Source of the DNA: Actinomycetales bacterium
GTDB taxonomy: Bacteria; Actinomycetota; Actinomycetes; Actinomycetales; Microbacteriaceae
Reading direction: 5' to 3'
Assembly (NCBI GenBank): GCA_015655445.1
Contig: JAATFA010000120.1
Coordinates: forward strand, 1-38,764
Length of the DNA: 38,764 nucleotides
This document shows positions 24,826 through 33,607 of this stretch, in pieces. Within the stretch, counting starts at the first letter, position 1. Each line of letters begins with the position of its first letter. The position numbers and the translations under genes were made by a program. Below the pieces are notes generated by a model. That model ran no database searches, had not been told where the DNA came from, and saw only the letters and a list, made by a program, of their open reading frames with translations.

Positions 24826-25638
24826 TCACTCCTTGAGCGCGCCGCTCAGGACCCCGCGGATGAAATGACGCTGGAAGAGCGCGTAGAGCACCAGCACGGG
24901 CAGCGCGACGATGAGCGCGCCGGCGGCCAGCAGGTTGACGTCGAGCGTGTGCTGGCCCTGGAACACGCCGAGGGCGAGGGTGGCGGGCTGGATCGACGGG
25001 TCGGCGATGAAGACGAGCGACAGGAAGAAGTCGTTCCAGGTCCACATGAACGACAGCAGGACGAGCGTCAGCACGGCCGGGCGCGAGATCGGCAGCAGGA
25101 CCTGCCATAGAATGCGCCAGCTGCGCGCGCCGTCGATCTCGGCCGCCTCGATCATGGCAGGGGGCACGGCTCGGAAGGTCGCGCGCATCCAGAAGGCGCC
25201 GAACGGCACCCCCATCCCGATCTGGATGACGATGAGCCCGAGCCACGAGTTGGTGAGGCCGATCGCCTGGAACTCGTAGTAGAGCGGGATGACGAACACC
25301 TCAGCCGAGATCATGAGCCCGAACAGGATGAGGGGGAACAGCACCTTCTGCCCGACGACGCCGAGCACGCCGAAGGCGAAACCGGAGAGGACCGCCAGAA
25401 CGGTCTGCCCTGCGACGGCGCCGATCGTGATGACCGCGGAGGCGATCATCGCCGACCCGAAACCTCCGGCGGTCCAGGCCACGGCGAAGTTGCCCCAGGC
25501 CAGATGCCGGAAGTCGAGCTGGCCGCTGCGGCTGGGGCTGAGCGCCGTGAAGAGGAACCAGACGACCGGGAACAGCACGACGATCGAGACGAACGCGAGG
25601 ACGGCGTGGTTGAGCGTGCGCTCGATGCGAGAGATCAT
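24826..25638 (-). CDS. ABC sugar importer permease (MalG type), operon 2
   Basis: A 270-aa permease with six membrane segments; the EAA loop is IEAAEIDGARSWRILWQVLLPISRPAVLT. It is the MalG-side CUT1 subunit. The ATG overlaps the stop of the MalF-type gene by 4 bp. Its C terminus is RHFIRGVLSGALKE, typical of these permeases. No ATPase gene accompanies it. Confidence 0.93.
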   Translation of the reverse strand: MISRIERTLNHAVLAFVSIVVLFPVVWFLFTALSPSRSGQLDFRHLAWGNFAVAWTAGGFGSAMIASAVITIGAVAGQTVLAVLSGFAFGVLGVVGQKVLFPLILFGLMISAEVFVIPLYYEFQAIGLTNSWLGLIVIQIGMGVPFGAFWMRATFRAVPPAMIEAAEIDGARSWRILWQVLLPISRPAVLTLVLLSFMWTWNDFFLSLVFIADPSIQPATLALGVFQGQHTLDVNLLAAGALIVALPVLVLYALFQRHFIRGVLSGALKE

Positions 25639-26627
25639 GCGTCCTTCTCGTCGGAGAGACGGTTGATGAACAGAGCGACGAGAAGGCACACGGCCGCGAT
25701 GACGATGCCGATCGCGGCGGCCATCCCGACGTCCGGGTTGAGGAACGCCTTGCGGTAGAGAAGCAGTGCGGGCGTCGTCGTGGATGTGCCCGGGCCTCCC
25801 TGGGTCGTGATCCAGACGAGATCGAACGCCCGCAGCGCGCCGGTGACGGTGAGCGTGAGCGCGACAGCGACCTGCCCGCGGAGGCCAGGGAGCGTGATCG
25901 CGAAGAACTCCCGCACGGGTCCGGCTCCGTCGATCCTCGCCTGCTCGTAGAGCTCGACGGGGATCGCGGCGACGCCCGCGACGAAGAGGACCATGCAGAA
26001 GCCGAGGGCCGTCCATGTGCCGATGACGCCGAGCGCCGGGAGCGCCCACGTGAAGTCGCCGAGCCAGTTCTTCGCCAGATCGCCGAGCCCGATCGCGCGG
26101 AGGGTCGAGTTGAGGGGGCCGTCGGGGCCGTAGATGCGCTTCCAGATGACGGCGACCACGACGCTCGTGAGCACTTGCGGCAGGAAGAGCACCCAGCGGT
26201 AGACACCCGCGCCGCGCTGACGCGCGCGTCCAAGCATCGCCGCCGAGATGAGGCCGAGCGCGATCGGAAGGAGGGCGAAGAAGACGATGAGCACGCACAC
26301 GTGCCAGAGCGACTCCAGCAGCGCGGGGTCGGTGAAGAACGAGACGTAGTTGCCGAGCCCGACCCAGGTCGCCGTCGTGACCCCGTTCCAGCTGTAGAGC
26401 GAGTAGTCCACGCTCTGCAGGATCGGGGCGAGCACGACGAAGCCGTAGGCGACGAGAGCGGGTGCGGCATAGGCGAGGCCGAGCCAGCGGCGCCGGCGAA
26501 CCCGCGGCGAGAGCGTCGGCCGCGGCCGCCGGTCGGCCCGCGCGCCCTCCGCCCGCCCGAGTCGGCGTGTCGCCACCGGTGCAGCGGCCGCGACCTCCGG
26601 CCGCTGCACCAGTTCGGACGAGGCCAT
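25635..26627 (-). CDS. ABC sugar importer permease (MalF type), operon 2
   Basis: A 330-aa permease with a long basic N-terminal tail (about 50 residues rich in Arg/Ala/Pro) before the first membrane segment. The EAA loop is YEQARIDGAGPVREFFAITLPGLRG, followed by TQGGPGTSTTTPALLLYRKAF. It pairs with the MalG-type protein downstream. The gap to the binding-protein gene is only 5 bp. Confidence 0.93.
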   Translation of the reverse strand: MASSELVQRPEVAAAAPVATRRLGRAEGARADRRPRPTLSPRVRRRRWLGLAYAAPALVAYGFVVLAPILQSVDYSLYSWNGVTTATWVGLGNYVSFFTDPALLESLWHVCVLIVFFALLPIALGLISAAMLGRARQRGAGVYRWVLFLPQVLTSVVVAVIWKRIYGPDGPLNSTLRAIGLGDLAKNWLGDFTWALPALGVIGTWTALGFCMVLFVAGVAAIPVELYEQARIDGAGPVREFFAITLPGLRGQVAVALTLTVTGALRAFDLVWITTQGGPGTSTTTPALLLYRKAFLNPDVGMAAAIGIVIAAVCLLVALFINRLSDEKDA

Positions 26628-26632
26628 CCGCG

Positions 26633-27991
26633 TCAGCCCTTCGTCCGCTGCGCCTGGAAGGTGTCGTAGTCCTTCTGGCCGGCGTCCGCGAGCTGCTGGG
26701 GCGTCACCTGCCCGGCATACAGCTGCTGCAGCTGGCCGCCGATCGTGTCGAGCATCGTGGGGGTCGACCAGTCGAAGTACGGCGTGTAGCCGTTGTCCTC
26801 GTCAAGCTGCCGCTGCGCCGTGATCTCGCTCGCCAGCTCGGGGTTGCCGCTCGGGATCGTCAGGTCCGAGTGCAGCAGTGGCAGGAAGCCGTGGTCAACC
26901 GCATGCTGCGCTGCCGCCTTGCTCGCCATGAAGTCCAGGAAGGCGGCGGCCGCATCGGGGTTCTTCGACTTCGACGAGATCGAGAGATTGGCGGCGGCCG
27001 CGCCGGTCCCGACGACCTGCTCGCCACCGACCTGCGCCAACTGGACGTAGCCGAAGGTCCGCTTCTGGTCCTCCGAGAACTGCAGGGACCCGGTGTACTC
27101 AAATCGGAACGCCGCCTTGCCGCTCACGAAGTCGTTCTGCGCGTCCGCATACTGGATGCCGGGGTAGTCGGGCGTGAACCAGCCAGCGTCCGCCCACTTC
27201 TTCACGTCCTCAGCCGCCTGCACGATTCCCGTGTCGGTGATCGGCACGTCGCCGCTCGAGTACACGAAGTCCCCGATCTTCTCGGCCGGGGCGTACAGGT
27301 TCTGCAGTGCGAACAGGATGGCCGTCGACGATCCCTTGTCCTGTGAGCCGTAGGCGAGGGGTACTCCGCCCGCCGCCTTGACCGCGGCCGCGTCCCGCTC
27401 GAAGTCGGCGAGCGTCGTGGGCACCGGGAGGTCGAGCCGATCGAGCATCGCCTTGTTGTAGTAGAGGCCGATCAACGACGAGCGAGCAGCCGGTGTCGCG
27501 TACAGGGAGCCGGTGCCCATCTGCTTGCCATCAGAGCTGAACTCCACTTGGCGCGAGATCGTGTCCGGGAACTCCTTCTTCCAGCCATACAGGTCGGAGT
27601 AGGCGTCGAGGTTCAGGATCCGGCCGGCCTTGGCGAGGGTGCCCATCGACTGCCAGCCGTTGTTGACGAGCGCGATGTCCGGCCCGTTCGGATCCGCGAG
27701 CCGGAGGTTGAGGGTGTTCATCACCTGGCCCCAGTCCTGGGTCGTGCGCTTGATCGTGATGTTCGGGTGCTGCTTCTCGAAGTCTCGGATGACGGCGTCC
27801 ATCCACTTGCCCTCCTCGCCTTGCCAGAAGTCGAGGATCTTGAGCGTGACGTCCTTGCCCGAGACGTCCTTCGAGACGGCCCGGGACGTGCTCGCGTCGG
27901 TGGTGGACCCTCCCGGCGCACACGCCGCCAGGCCCAGGACCACGCCGACGCACAGCACTGCCGCTCCCATGAGGTGGCGCTTCTTGAGCAT
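26633..27991 (-). CDS. ABC sugar-binding lipoprotein, operon 2
   Basis: A 452-aa family-1 solute-binding protein. The signal peptide MLKKRHLMGAAVLCVGVVLG is followed by lipobox LAAC at Cys24. The mature protein shows LKILDFWQGEEGKWMDAVIRDFEKQHPNITIK and GPDIALVNNGWQSM, as in sugar-binding lipoproteins. The ATG at 27991 with GGAG upstream is preferred over an in-frame ATG at 28015. It begins sugar operon 2 and is divergent from a GntR-type regulator. The GH4, NagB-like and GlcNAc-kinase-like proteins downstream suggest an amino-sugar-containing oligosaccharide as ligand; that is inference. Confidence 0.93.
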   Translation of the reverse strand: MLKKRHLMGAAVLCVGVVLGLAACAPGGSTTDASTSRAVSKDVSGKDVTLKILDFWQGEEGKWMDAVIRDFEKQHPNITIKRTTQDWGQVMNTLNLRLADPNGPDIALVNNGWQSMGTLAKAGRILNLDAYSDLYGWKKEFPDTISRQVEFSSDGKQMGTGSLYATPAARSSLIGLYYNKAMLDRLDLPVPTTLADFERDAAAVKAAGGVPLAYGSQDKGSSTAILFALQNLYAPAEKIGDFVYSSGDVPITDTGIVQAAEDVKKWADAGWFTPDYPGIQYADAQNDFVSGKAAFRFEYTGSLQFSEDQKRTFGYVQLAQVGGEQVVGTGAAAANLSISSKSKNPDAAAAFLDFMASKAAAQHAVDHGFLPLLHSDLTIPSGNPELASEITAQRQLDEDNGYTPYFDWSTPTMLDTIGGQLQQLYAGQVTPQQLADAGQKDYDTFQAQRTKG

Positions 27992-28039
27992 GCGAGTCTC
28001 CTTTAACTCGAACATCGGGTGTCGCCCACGCTAGCCCAT

Positions 28040-28103
28040 GCACGGCCCAGTTAGTCCAGTGAATTCCTGTTGGATCCGATTTTGAGCCAGCAGGGGAACT
28101 GGT
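28040..28103. promoter_or_regulatory. Divergent control region of operon 2 / GntR gene
   Basis: The 112-bp gap between the binding-protein and gntR starts is less GC-rich than its surroundings. On the minus strand it reads ACTGG-ACTA-ACTGG, and it has a central GAATTC flanked by imperfect TCCA/TGGA arms. These resemble operator material for a GntR/HutC regulator, but no clear consensus or -35/-10 pair could be fixed. Confidence 0.3.
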
Positions 28104-28835
28104 ATGGTCTCGGGTGTGACGCTCCCGACCATCGCCGCGACCGTGCGCCGCCGGCTCGATGAGGCACTCAACCACGGCGTCTACCCTCCAGGCACCCGTC
28201 TGCCGGGGGAGCGTACGCTCGCGGAGCAGTACCTCGTGAGCCGGAGCACCATCCGGGCCGCACTCGAACACCTCGAGCGGGAGGGGCGGCTCGCGCGCTC
28301 CGCGCAACGCGGTTGGTTCGTGCCGAGCCCGACAGTCGGCGAACCGCCGAGCACCTTGCAGAGCTTCACGGAGATGGCGCGTCTGCGGGGGCTCCGCGCC
28401 ACGGCGGCCGTGCTCGAGCAGCGGCGCCGCTCGGCGACGATCGACGAAGCCGAGCGCCTCGGCATCCCGCCAGCGGCGGACGTCCTCGCCCTCGCGCGGC
28501 TCCGCGGAATGGACTCGACACCGATCTGCGTCGATGCCAACGTCATCCCGCTCACCATCGCCGAGCCACTGCTGACCGCGGACCTTACCGACCGCTCGCT
28601 CTACGACGCGCTCGAGAGCCTCTGCGGGGTGTCGATCCACCGCAGCGCATACTCCGTGCAAGCGGACGCGGCGCCGGCCGACATCGCGAGCCTCCTCCGG
28701 ATACCGGCGGGCAGCCCCGTCCTCATCGGCCGCGAGATCGCATACGACCGCTCCGGCTCGCCCGTCCTCCTCGGCTTCAACACGTACCGGGGCGACGCCT
28801 ATCGTTTCGAAGCCGACCTGTACCGCGCCTCGTAG
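28104..28835 (+). CDS. GntR/HutC-family regulator of operon 2
   Basis: A 243-aa regulator with an N-terminal GntR winged helix (TIAATVRRRLDEALNHGVYPPGTRLPGERTLAEQYLVSRSTIRAALEHLEREGRLARSAQRGWFV, residues 8-72) and a C-terminal UTRA ligand domain. The UTRA domain shows paired strands such as VLALARLRGMDSTPICVDANVIP and VLIGREIAYDRSGSPVLLGFNTYRGDAYRFEADLYR. HutC/UTRA regulators often sense phosphorylated sugars, so a pathway sugar phosphate may release it from DNA. The ATG is preceded by AGGGGA. It is divergent from operon 2. Confidence 0.92.
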   Translation: MVSGVTLPTIAATVRRRLDEALNHGVYPPGTRLPGERTLAEQYLVSRSTIRAALEHLEREGRLARSAQRGWFVPSPTVGEPPSTLQSFTEMARLRGLRATAAVLEQRRRSATIDEAERLGIPPAADVLALARLRGMDSTPICVDANVIPLTIAEPLLTADLTDRSLYDALESLCGVSIHRSAYSVQADAAPADIASLLRIPAGSPVLIGREIAYDRSGSPVLLGFNTYRGDAYRFEADLYRAS

Positions 28836-28919
28836 CACGCGGGGGCGGCTGCAGCGGTCGTCTCGCCGCGCCGCGGCGCCGGTACGGCGGCCTGGTCGCC
28901 GCCTGCTCGGCGGCGGTGC

Positions 28920-29291
28920 GAGCTGCTCACCGTGCCGGGAGGCGCGATCGGCTACCTGCTCAAAGATCGAGTGAGTCGCATCCGCGACTTCGCCGGCGCG
29001 CTCGAGACCGTCGCGTGTGGCGGCACCATCATCGACACCGACGTGGTGCAGCACCTCCTGCGCAGCTCGCGACCCGGGCCGCTCGACGGGCTCACCCCGC
29101 GGGAGCAAGAGGTGCTCGGCCTCATGGCGGACGGCCAGTCGAACGGCGACATCGCCGCCACGCTCGTCCTCAGCGATGCCGCGGTGAGCAAGCACGTCGG
29201 CCGCATCTTCCTCAAGCTCGGCCTCGGTCCGGTCGACGAGAACCGCCGGGTTCGGGCTGTGCTGACCTACCTCGACAGCGTCCGTCGCTGA
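28920..29291 (+). pseudogene. 5'-truncated LuxR/NarL response regulator
   Basis: About 120 residues match the C-terminal half of a two-component response regulator: the end of the receiver (GGAIGYLLKDRVSRIRDFAGALETVACGGTIID) and a complete LuxR helix-turn-helix (LTPREQEVLGLMADGQSNGDIAATLVLSDAAVSKHVGRIFLKLG). The phosphoacceptor Asp and the first roughly 95 receiver residues are missing, and no homology is seen upstream, where the frame merely stays open back to the gntR stop. Translation from GTG 28932 could still give a small HTH protein. I judge it a remnant. No sensor kinase is nearby. Confidence 0.7.
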
Positions 29292-29360
29292 CCCGGCCGT
29301 CGCTCGATCGCCCTCCGCCTCCAAGCCTGTCGTGAGACGTCGCGACTGACGAGCGGGGGC

Positions 29361-29948
29361 CTAGGCACCCGGCCGGACGACTGTGGCAAGCCGGAGGAAC
29401 TCGTCGGCCAGTGCATGGGAGTCCAGCGCCTCCGTTGTCCGGCCGCTCAGGATCCAGAAGAAGACCGGGCCGACCAGATACGCCGTCGCCTGCGGCATCG
29501 GGAGCGCAAGCGCGTGCCCGGGAAGCGCCCGTTCGATGGCCGCCGCGGCGCTCTCGCCGAGGGGATCGTTGGTGCGGAGCAGTTCGGCGACGCCCGCATC
29601 GTGTTGGGCCTCGCCGAGCAGCGCACGGTAGGCCGCCCCTGCGGCGGAGCCGGTGAGGAAGACGATCAATGCGTCCAGGTAGGCAGCGATGTGCGCGGCG
29701 GGATCGTCGTGCGGCGGCACATCGAGCTCGTGGCGGGCGTCGATCGCGCTGGCCTCGAGCAGGATCTCCGCTTTGGTGGACCACCAGCGGTAAAGAGTCT
29801 GGCGCGAGACGCCGGCACGCTCGGCGATGCCCTTGAGCGTGACCGCACTGTAACCGAGTTCGACCACGAGGTCGTCGACGGCGTGCAGCACGGCAGCGCG
29901 AGCCTGCTCGCTGCGGGGGCGTCCACCCTTGCCATGCGGCTCGACCAT
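29361..29948 (-). CDS. TetR-family regulator
   Basis: A 195-aa TetR regulator: KGGRPRSEQARAAVLHAVDDLVVELGYSAVTLKGIAERAGVSRQTLYRWWSTKAEILLEA forms the N-terminal HTH (about residues 7-66). A helical C-terminal domain has AAYLDALIVFLTGSAAGAAYRALLGEAQHD, typical of the TetR_C-33-like group. It is divergent from the epimerase/SIP/MFS operon and probably represses it and itself. Predicted cytoplasmic. Confidence 0.9.
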   Translation of the reverse strand: MVEPHGKGGRPRSEQARAAVLHAVDDLVVELGYSAVTLKGIAERAGVSRQTLYRWWSTKAEILLEASAIDARHELDVPPHDDPAAHIAAYLDALIVFLTGSAAGAAYRALLGEAQHDAGVAELLRTNDPLGESAAAAIERALPGHALALPMPQATAYLVGPVFFWILSGRTTEALDSHALADEFLRLATVVRPGA

Positions 29949-29984
29949 CTTGTCCTTCCCCTCGGTCCCTCCTCCGTCGATCCT

Positions 29985-30043
29985 AAGTTACGAGACACGA
30001 TGTACAGTTACCTGCTACAGTTTCTGGACACGCTGACTCGTAA
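29985..30043. promoter_or_regulatory. Repeats between TetR gene and epimerase operon
   Basis: The 146-bp divergent gap contains an inverted pair TTACGAG (29988-29994) and CTCGTAA (30037-30043), plus direct repeats TACAGTT (30003-30009 and 30016-30022) spaced 13 bp. These are plausible binding sites for the TetR protein. It is the only AT-rich patch nearby. Confidence 0.4.
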
Positions 30044-30094
30044 TCGTCGGCTGCATCCGCGAAAGGCCCGGGAGGGCGGAAAGGAGAGCGCACC

Positions 30095-30991
30095 ATGCGC
30101 GTCTTCGTGACAGGTTCCACCGGCTGGATCGGCTCCGCCACGGTCGATGAGCTGCTCCAGAACGGCCACGAGGTCCTCGGCCTCGCGCGCTCGGACACCG
30201 GGGCGGCGAAGCTGGAGGCCAAGGGGGCCGCCGTGCTGCGCGGCGATCTCGACGATCCGACGGGGTTCGGTGCCGGTGCGCGCGACGCCGACGCTGTCGT
30301 GCACCTTGCCAACAAGCACGATTGGGCCGACCCCGAGGGCAACGACCGAGTGCAGCTCACCGCGGTCGAGGCGATCCTCGAGGCTCTCTATGGCTCCTCC
30401 AAGCCCTTCGTGATCTCCAACGGCCTCTCCAGGATCGTCGAGGGCCGGCCCGTGCTCGAGACCGACGCCTCCCCGGCCGTCGGCCCCGACTCGGACCGGG
30501 CGGGCACCGAGAACCTCGCCCTTGACGCCGTCTCGCGCGGCATCCGCTCGATCGCGGTGCGCTTCGCGCCCACCGTGCATGGGCGCGGCGACTGGGGCTT
30601 CGTGAGCAGGCTCGCCGCCGCCGCGCGCAAGCGGGGCGTGTCCGGCTACATCGGAGACGGCAGCACCGCGTGGTCGGCCGTGCATGTCACGGACGCCGCG
30701 CGGCTCATCCGCCTCGGACTCGAGAAGGCGTCCGCCGGCACCCGCATGCACGCGGTCGCCGAAGAATCGATCTCGACGAAGGCGATCGCCAAGGCGCTCG
30801 GCGCAGCGCTCGGCCTGCCGGTCACCCCGATCGACCCCGACGATGCCGACGAGCACTTCGGCGTCGTCGGCCACTTCTTCGGCCAGACCATGACCGGCTC
30901 GAGCGCGCTCACCCGCGACCTGCTCGGCTGGCAGCCGGCCGGCCCCGGCCTCATCGAGGACATCCTCGCCGGCGCATACAGCGGCGACTGA
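30095..30991 (+). CDS. NAD-dependent epimerase/dehydratase-family SDR
   Basis: A 298-aa extended/atypical SDR: TGSTGWIGSATVDELLQNGHEVLGLARS gives the N-terminal TGxxGxxG nucleotide loop. A substrate-side segment VVHLANKHDW follows, with RFAPTVHGRGDWGFV and WSAVHVTDAARLIRLGLEKA in the C-terminal half. The family acts on sugar nucleotides or small carbonyl substrates, and the YxxxK motif is not obvious, so the reaction is uncertain. The ATG follows AAAGGAG. It is the first gene of a three-gene operon with a siderophore-interacting protein and an exporter. Confidence 0.88.
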   Translation: MRVFVTGSTGWIGSATVDELLQNGHEVLGLARSDTGAAKLEAKGAAVLRGDLDDPTGFGAGARDADAVVHLANKHDWADPEGNDRVQLTAVEAILEALYGSSKPFVISNGLSRIVEGRPVLETDASPAVGPDSDRAGTENLALDAVSRGIRSIAVRFAPTVHGRGDWGFVSRLAAAARKRGVSGYIGDGSTAWSAVHVTDAARLIRLGLEKASAGTRMHAVAEESISTKAIAKALGAALGLPVTPIDPDDADEHFGVVGHFFGQTMTGSSALTRDLLGWQPAGPGLIEDILAGAYSGD

Positions 30992-31059
30992 ACCACACTG
31001 ACACTCGCGGTGTCGCCGGCACCCCGTTGCAGGCGCCGGCGGCATCGCGCAGGAGGACC

Positions 31060-31872
31060 ATGAACACCACCCCCACTCGCGAGGCAAGCCGCCACCCCTA
31101 CCCGCCCAAGGTGCGCACCCTCAGCGTCATCGGCAGCGAGATGCTGTCGGCGACGATGCGGCGCTTCGTGCTCGCCGGCGACGAGCTCGAACCCGAGTTC
31201 CCCTTCGTGCCGCTGACCACGGGCATGCATGTCAAGGTCGTCGTTCCCCACGAGCCGACCGGCCGGCTCGAGATGCCGACGCTCGGCGAGCACGGCCTGA
31301 TCGCACCCGAGGGCGTCGAGTTGGCGATCCGCGACTACAGCGTGCGCGCCTTCGACCCCGAGGCGCGCCTGCTGACGATCGACTTCGTGCTGCACGATCA
31401 CGGCCCCGCGGGACGCTGGGCGATCAAGGCGCGGAACGGATCGCGACTCGGCGTCCTCGGCCCGCGCGGCTACACCGTCTACCCCGACGGTTTCGATCGC
31501 TACATCCTCGGCGCCGACGAGACGGCTCTGCCCGCGCTCGAGCGCTGGATCGAGGAGGCCCCCACGGGAGCCCGCCTCGATGCCTTCGTGGTCGGGCCCG
31601 CCGAGGGCCGTCGGGCGCTGCCCAAGCATTCGGGCCTCAGCCTGTCCTGGATCGAGGGCGCAGGAGCGGCGCCCCTCGTCGACGCGCTCACCGCGGCCGC
31701 GCGGGCGGGCGATGGCCGCACCTACGTGTGGGCGGCCGGCGAGGCCAGCATCGTCGCATCGCTGCGCCGCCACCTGCACGGCGTCGGCTTCGCCCGCACC
31801 GAGTTCGACGTCTCCGGCTACTGGAGGCACGGTCACCCGGGCAGCGGCGAGCACGAGGAGGAGCGGGCATGA
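31060..31872 (+). CDS. Siderophore-interacting protein (flavin ferric reductase)
   Basis: A 270-aa SIP-family protein. The FAD-binding barrel has the VRTLSVIGSEMLSATMRRFVLAGDE start and the RDYSVRAFDPEARLLTIDFVLHDHGPAGRWAIKA motif that holds flavin. The NAD(P)H half contains LGADETALPALERWIEEAP and YVWAAGEASIVASLRRHL. These cytoplasmic reductases release iron from ferric siderophores. The start has AGGAGGACC upstream. The stop overlaps the MFS start (ATGA), so it is coupled to an exporter. Confidence 0.93.
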   Translation: MNTTPTREASRHPYPPKVRTLSVIGSEMLSATMRRFVLAGDELEPEFPFVPLTTGMHVKVVVPHEPTGRLEMPTLGEHGLIAPEGVELAIRDYSVRAFDPEARLLTIDFVLHDHGPAGRWAIKARNGSRLGVLGPRGYTVYPDGFDRYILGADETALPALERWIEEAPTGARLDAFVVGPAEGRRALPKHSGLSLSWIEGAGAAPLVDALTAAARAGDGRTYVWAAGEASIVASLRRHLHGVGFARTEFDVSGYWRHGHPGSGEHEEERA

Positions 31873-33371
31873 TCGCCGCCGCCGATCTGACCGTGCCCGC
31901 CGCCACCGACGAGCGCGGCGTGCGCCGCCGCGAGCTGCTCGTGCTCGCCGTGGTCTGCGTCAGCACGATCCTCGTCATGGGCCTCGTCGCGGCGATCAAC
32001 CTCGCCGTGCCGATGCTCGCCGCGAGCCCGCTGCACCCGAGCGCGGCCCAGCTGCTGTGGATCGTGGACGCCTACGTGTTGATCTTCGCCTGCCTCGTGA
32101 TCCCCGGCGGGGCGGCCGGCGACCGCTTCGGCCGCAAGGGGGCGCTGGCAACCGGTCTCGTCGTCTTCGCGGCCGGTGCGGCACTCGCGGCGCTGGCGCC
32201 CAGCATCGGCATCCTGCTCGCCGGCCGCGTCGTCACCGGAGTCGGTGCCGCGCTCGTGCTGCCGAACTGCGTCGGCGTGCTCGTGCACGCCACGGCGCCC
32301 GCGCGCCGGGGCGGGGCGCTGGCCGTGTGGGGGGCGATCTCGGGCCTCGGTGGGCTGTTCGGGAACCTCGGAGGCGGCGCGCTGCTGTCGAGCGGGCACT
32401 GGCAGCTCCTGTTCCGGGTGATCGCTCCGCTCGCACTGGCCTGCGCGGTCTGGGTTCTGGTCGGCGTCCCCCGCAGTGACCGCAGCCCGCGCTCGCTCGA
32501 CCCGGCCGGGACCGCGCTGCTCGTGCTCGCCACCGTCGCGCTGCTGATCGGCATCATCGAAGGGCCCGAACAGGGGTGGGGCAGCCCGCTGGTCATCGGA
32601 GCCTTCCTGCTGAGCGCCGTCGTGTGGACGGTCTGGGTGCTGGTCGAGCTGCGGGTGCGGCATCCGCTGCTCGACCCCCGCCTGTTCCGCATCCCGCTGC
32701 TCACGGCGGCGAGCCTCGGCATGTTCGTAACGTTCTTCGGCAGCTTCGGCCTGTTCTACGTCAACGCGTCGCTGCTCGAATACGGCCGCGGGTTCTCGGC
32801 GCTCGGCACGGGCTTCGCGATCCTGCCGATGGTGCTGCCGCTCGCGATCGGAGCCCGCTTCGGTCCCGCGCTCGCGAAGCGGATCGGGTTCACGCTCACG
32901 CTCCTGTTCGCGTTCCTCCTCATCGTCATCGGCCTCTTCGGGCTGCCGTCGGCGACGCACGCTCCCTACGCGGTCTACGCGATCTGGCTCGTGCTCGTCG
33001 GCTGCGGCTTCGCGCTCGCGATGCCTGTCCTCACCATGGAGCTCACCTCGGCGCTGCCCGCTCACCAGGCAGGAGTCGGCGGCGGTCTGCAGTCCGCCAC
33101 GCGCGAGCTCGGCAGCGCCCTCGGCGTCGCCGTCGTCGGCACCGTGCTCACCGCCGTGTTCTCCGCAGCGCTGCCCCGCACAGCGCAGGGGCAGCAGACG
33201 GTAGCCGCCGCGCTCGCGGTCGCACCCGACAGCCACGCCGCGATCGCCGACGCATTCGTCGCCGGAGCGGATGCCGCACTGCGCGTTGCGGGTGGGGTGA
33301 CCCTCGTCGCGGGCACCGTCGTTCTTCTCGCCGCATGGCGCGCGGCACGCACGGCGGCAGGAACCCGCTGA
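31869..33371 (+). CDS. MFS drug/siderophore exporter (DHA2, 14 TM)
   Basis: A 500-aa major facilitator with about 14 hydrophobic segments. The DHA2 motifs are LLWIVDAYVLIFACLVIPGGAAGDRFGRKGALATGLVVF (motif A) and RVVTGVGAALVLPNCVGVLV. DHA2 proteins export drugs, dyes or siderophores by proton antiport. It is last in the operon after the siderophore-interacting protein; together with the divergent TetR regulator, this suggests either siderophore handling or efflux of a toxic compound. Confidence 0.92.
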   Translation: MIAAADLTVPAATDERGVRRRELLVLAVVCVSTILVMGLVAAINLAVPMLAASPLHPSAAQLLWIVDAYVLIFACLVIPGGAAGDRFGRKGALATGLVVFAAGAALAALAPSIGILLAGRVVTGVGAALVLPNCVGVLVHATAPARRGGALAVWGAISGLGGLFGNLGGGALLSSGHWQLLFRVIAPLALACAVWVLVGVPRSDRSPRSLDPAGTALLVLATVALLIGIIEGPEQGWGSPLVIGAFLLSAVVWTVWVLVELRVRHPLLDPRLFRIPLLTAASLGMFVTFFGSFGLFYVNASLLEYGRGFSALGTGFAILPMVLPLAIGARFGPALAKRIGFTLTLLFAFLLIVIGLFGLPSATHAPYAVYAIWLVLVGCGFALAMPVLTMELTSALPAHQAGVGGGLQSATRELGSALGVAVVGTVLTAVFSAALPRTAQGQQTVAAALAVAPDSHAAIADAFVAGADAALRVAGGVTLVAGTVVLLAAWRAARTAAGTR

Positions 33372-33533
33372 TGCAGTCGAGCCTCCGTCACCGAGATCAC
33401 CCCCGGCCGCAACGAAGCACCCCGGCCGGGACCGCGTCCGTGCACGACCGCGGCCTTCCCCGGGGCGTTCTGGCGCGGTGCGCGGAACGAAGCTCGGGTT
33501 GAGCGGCACCCGTAACCCACACCCCTGGGGGAC

Positions 33534-33552
33534 TCGCGTCGTTGCGACGCGA
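33534..33552. terminator. Hairpin between convergent genes
   Basis: A perfect 8-bp stem (TCGCGTCG/CGACGCGA) with a TTG loop lies between the 3' ends of the convergent MFS exporter and VOC genes. There is no U-tract on either side. A bidirectional terminator is a reasonable but unproven reading. The surrounding 236-bp gap shows no gene. Confidence 0.35.
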
Positions 33553-33607
33553 AGAAGAGGCCGCCACGAGGCGCTTGGTCACTGCGCCCCCGGTGGGATC
33601 GAGCGTC

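Noticed and set aside
27531-29324. Minus-strand frame spanning gntR and the LuxR remnant
   Set aside because: Antisense shadow; gntR and the LuxR HTH on the plus strand are clear.
31833-33509. Large minus-strand frame opposite the DHA2 exporter
   Set aside because: Arg/Glu/His-rich with no domain; the exporter on the plus strand has clear membrane segments.
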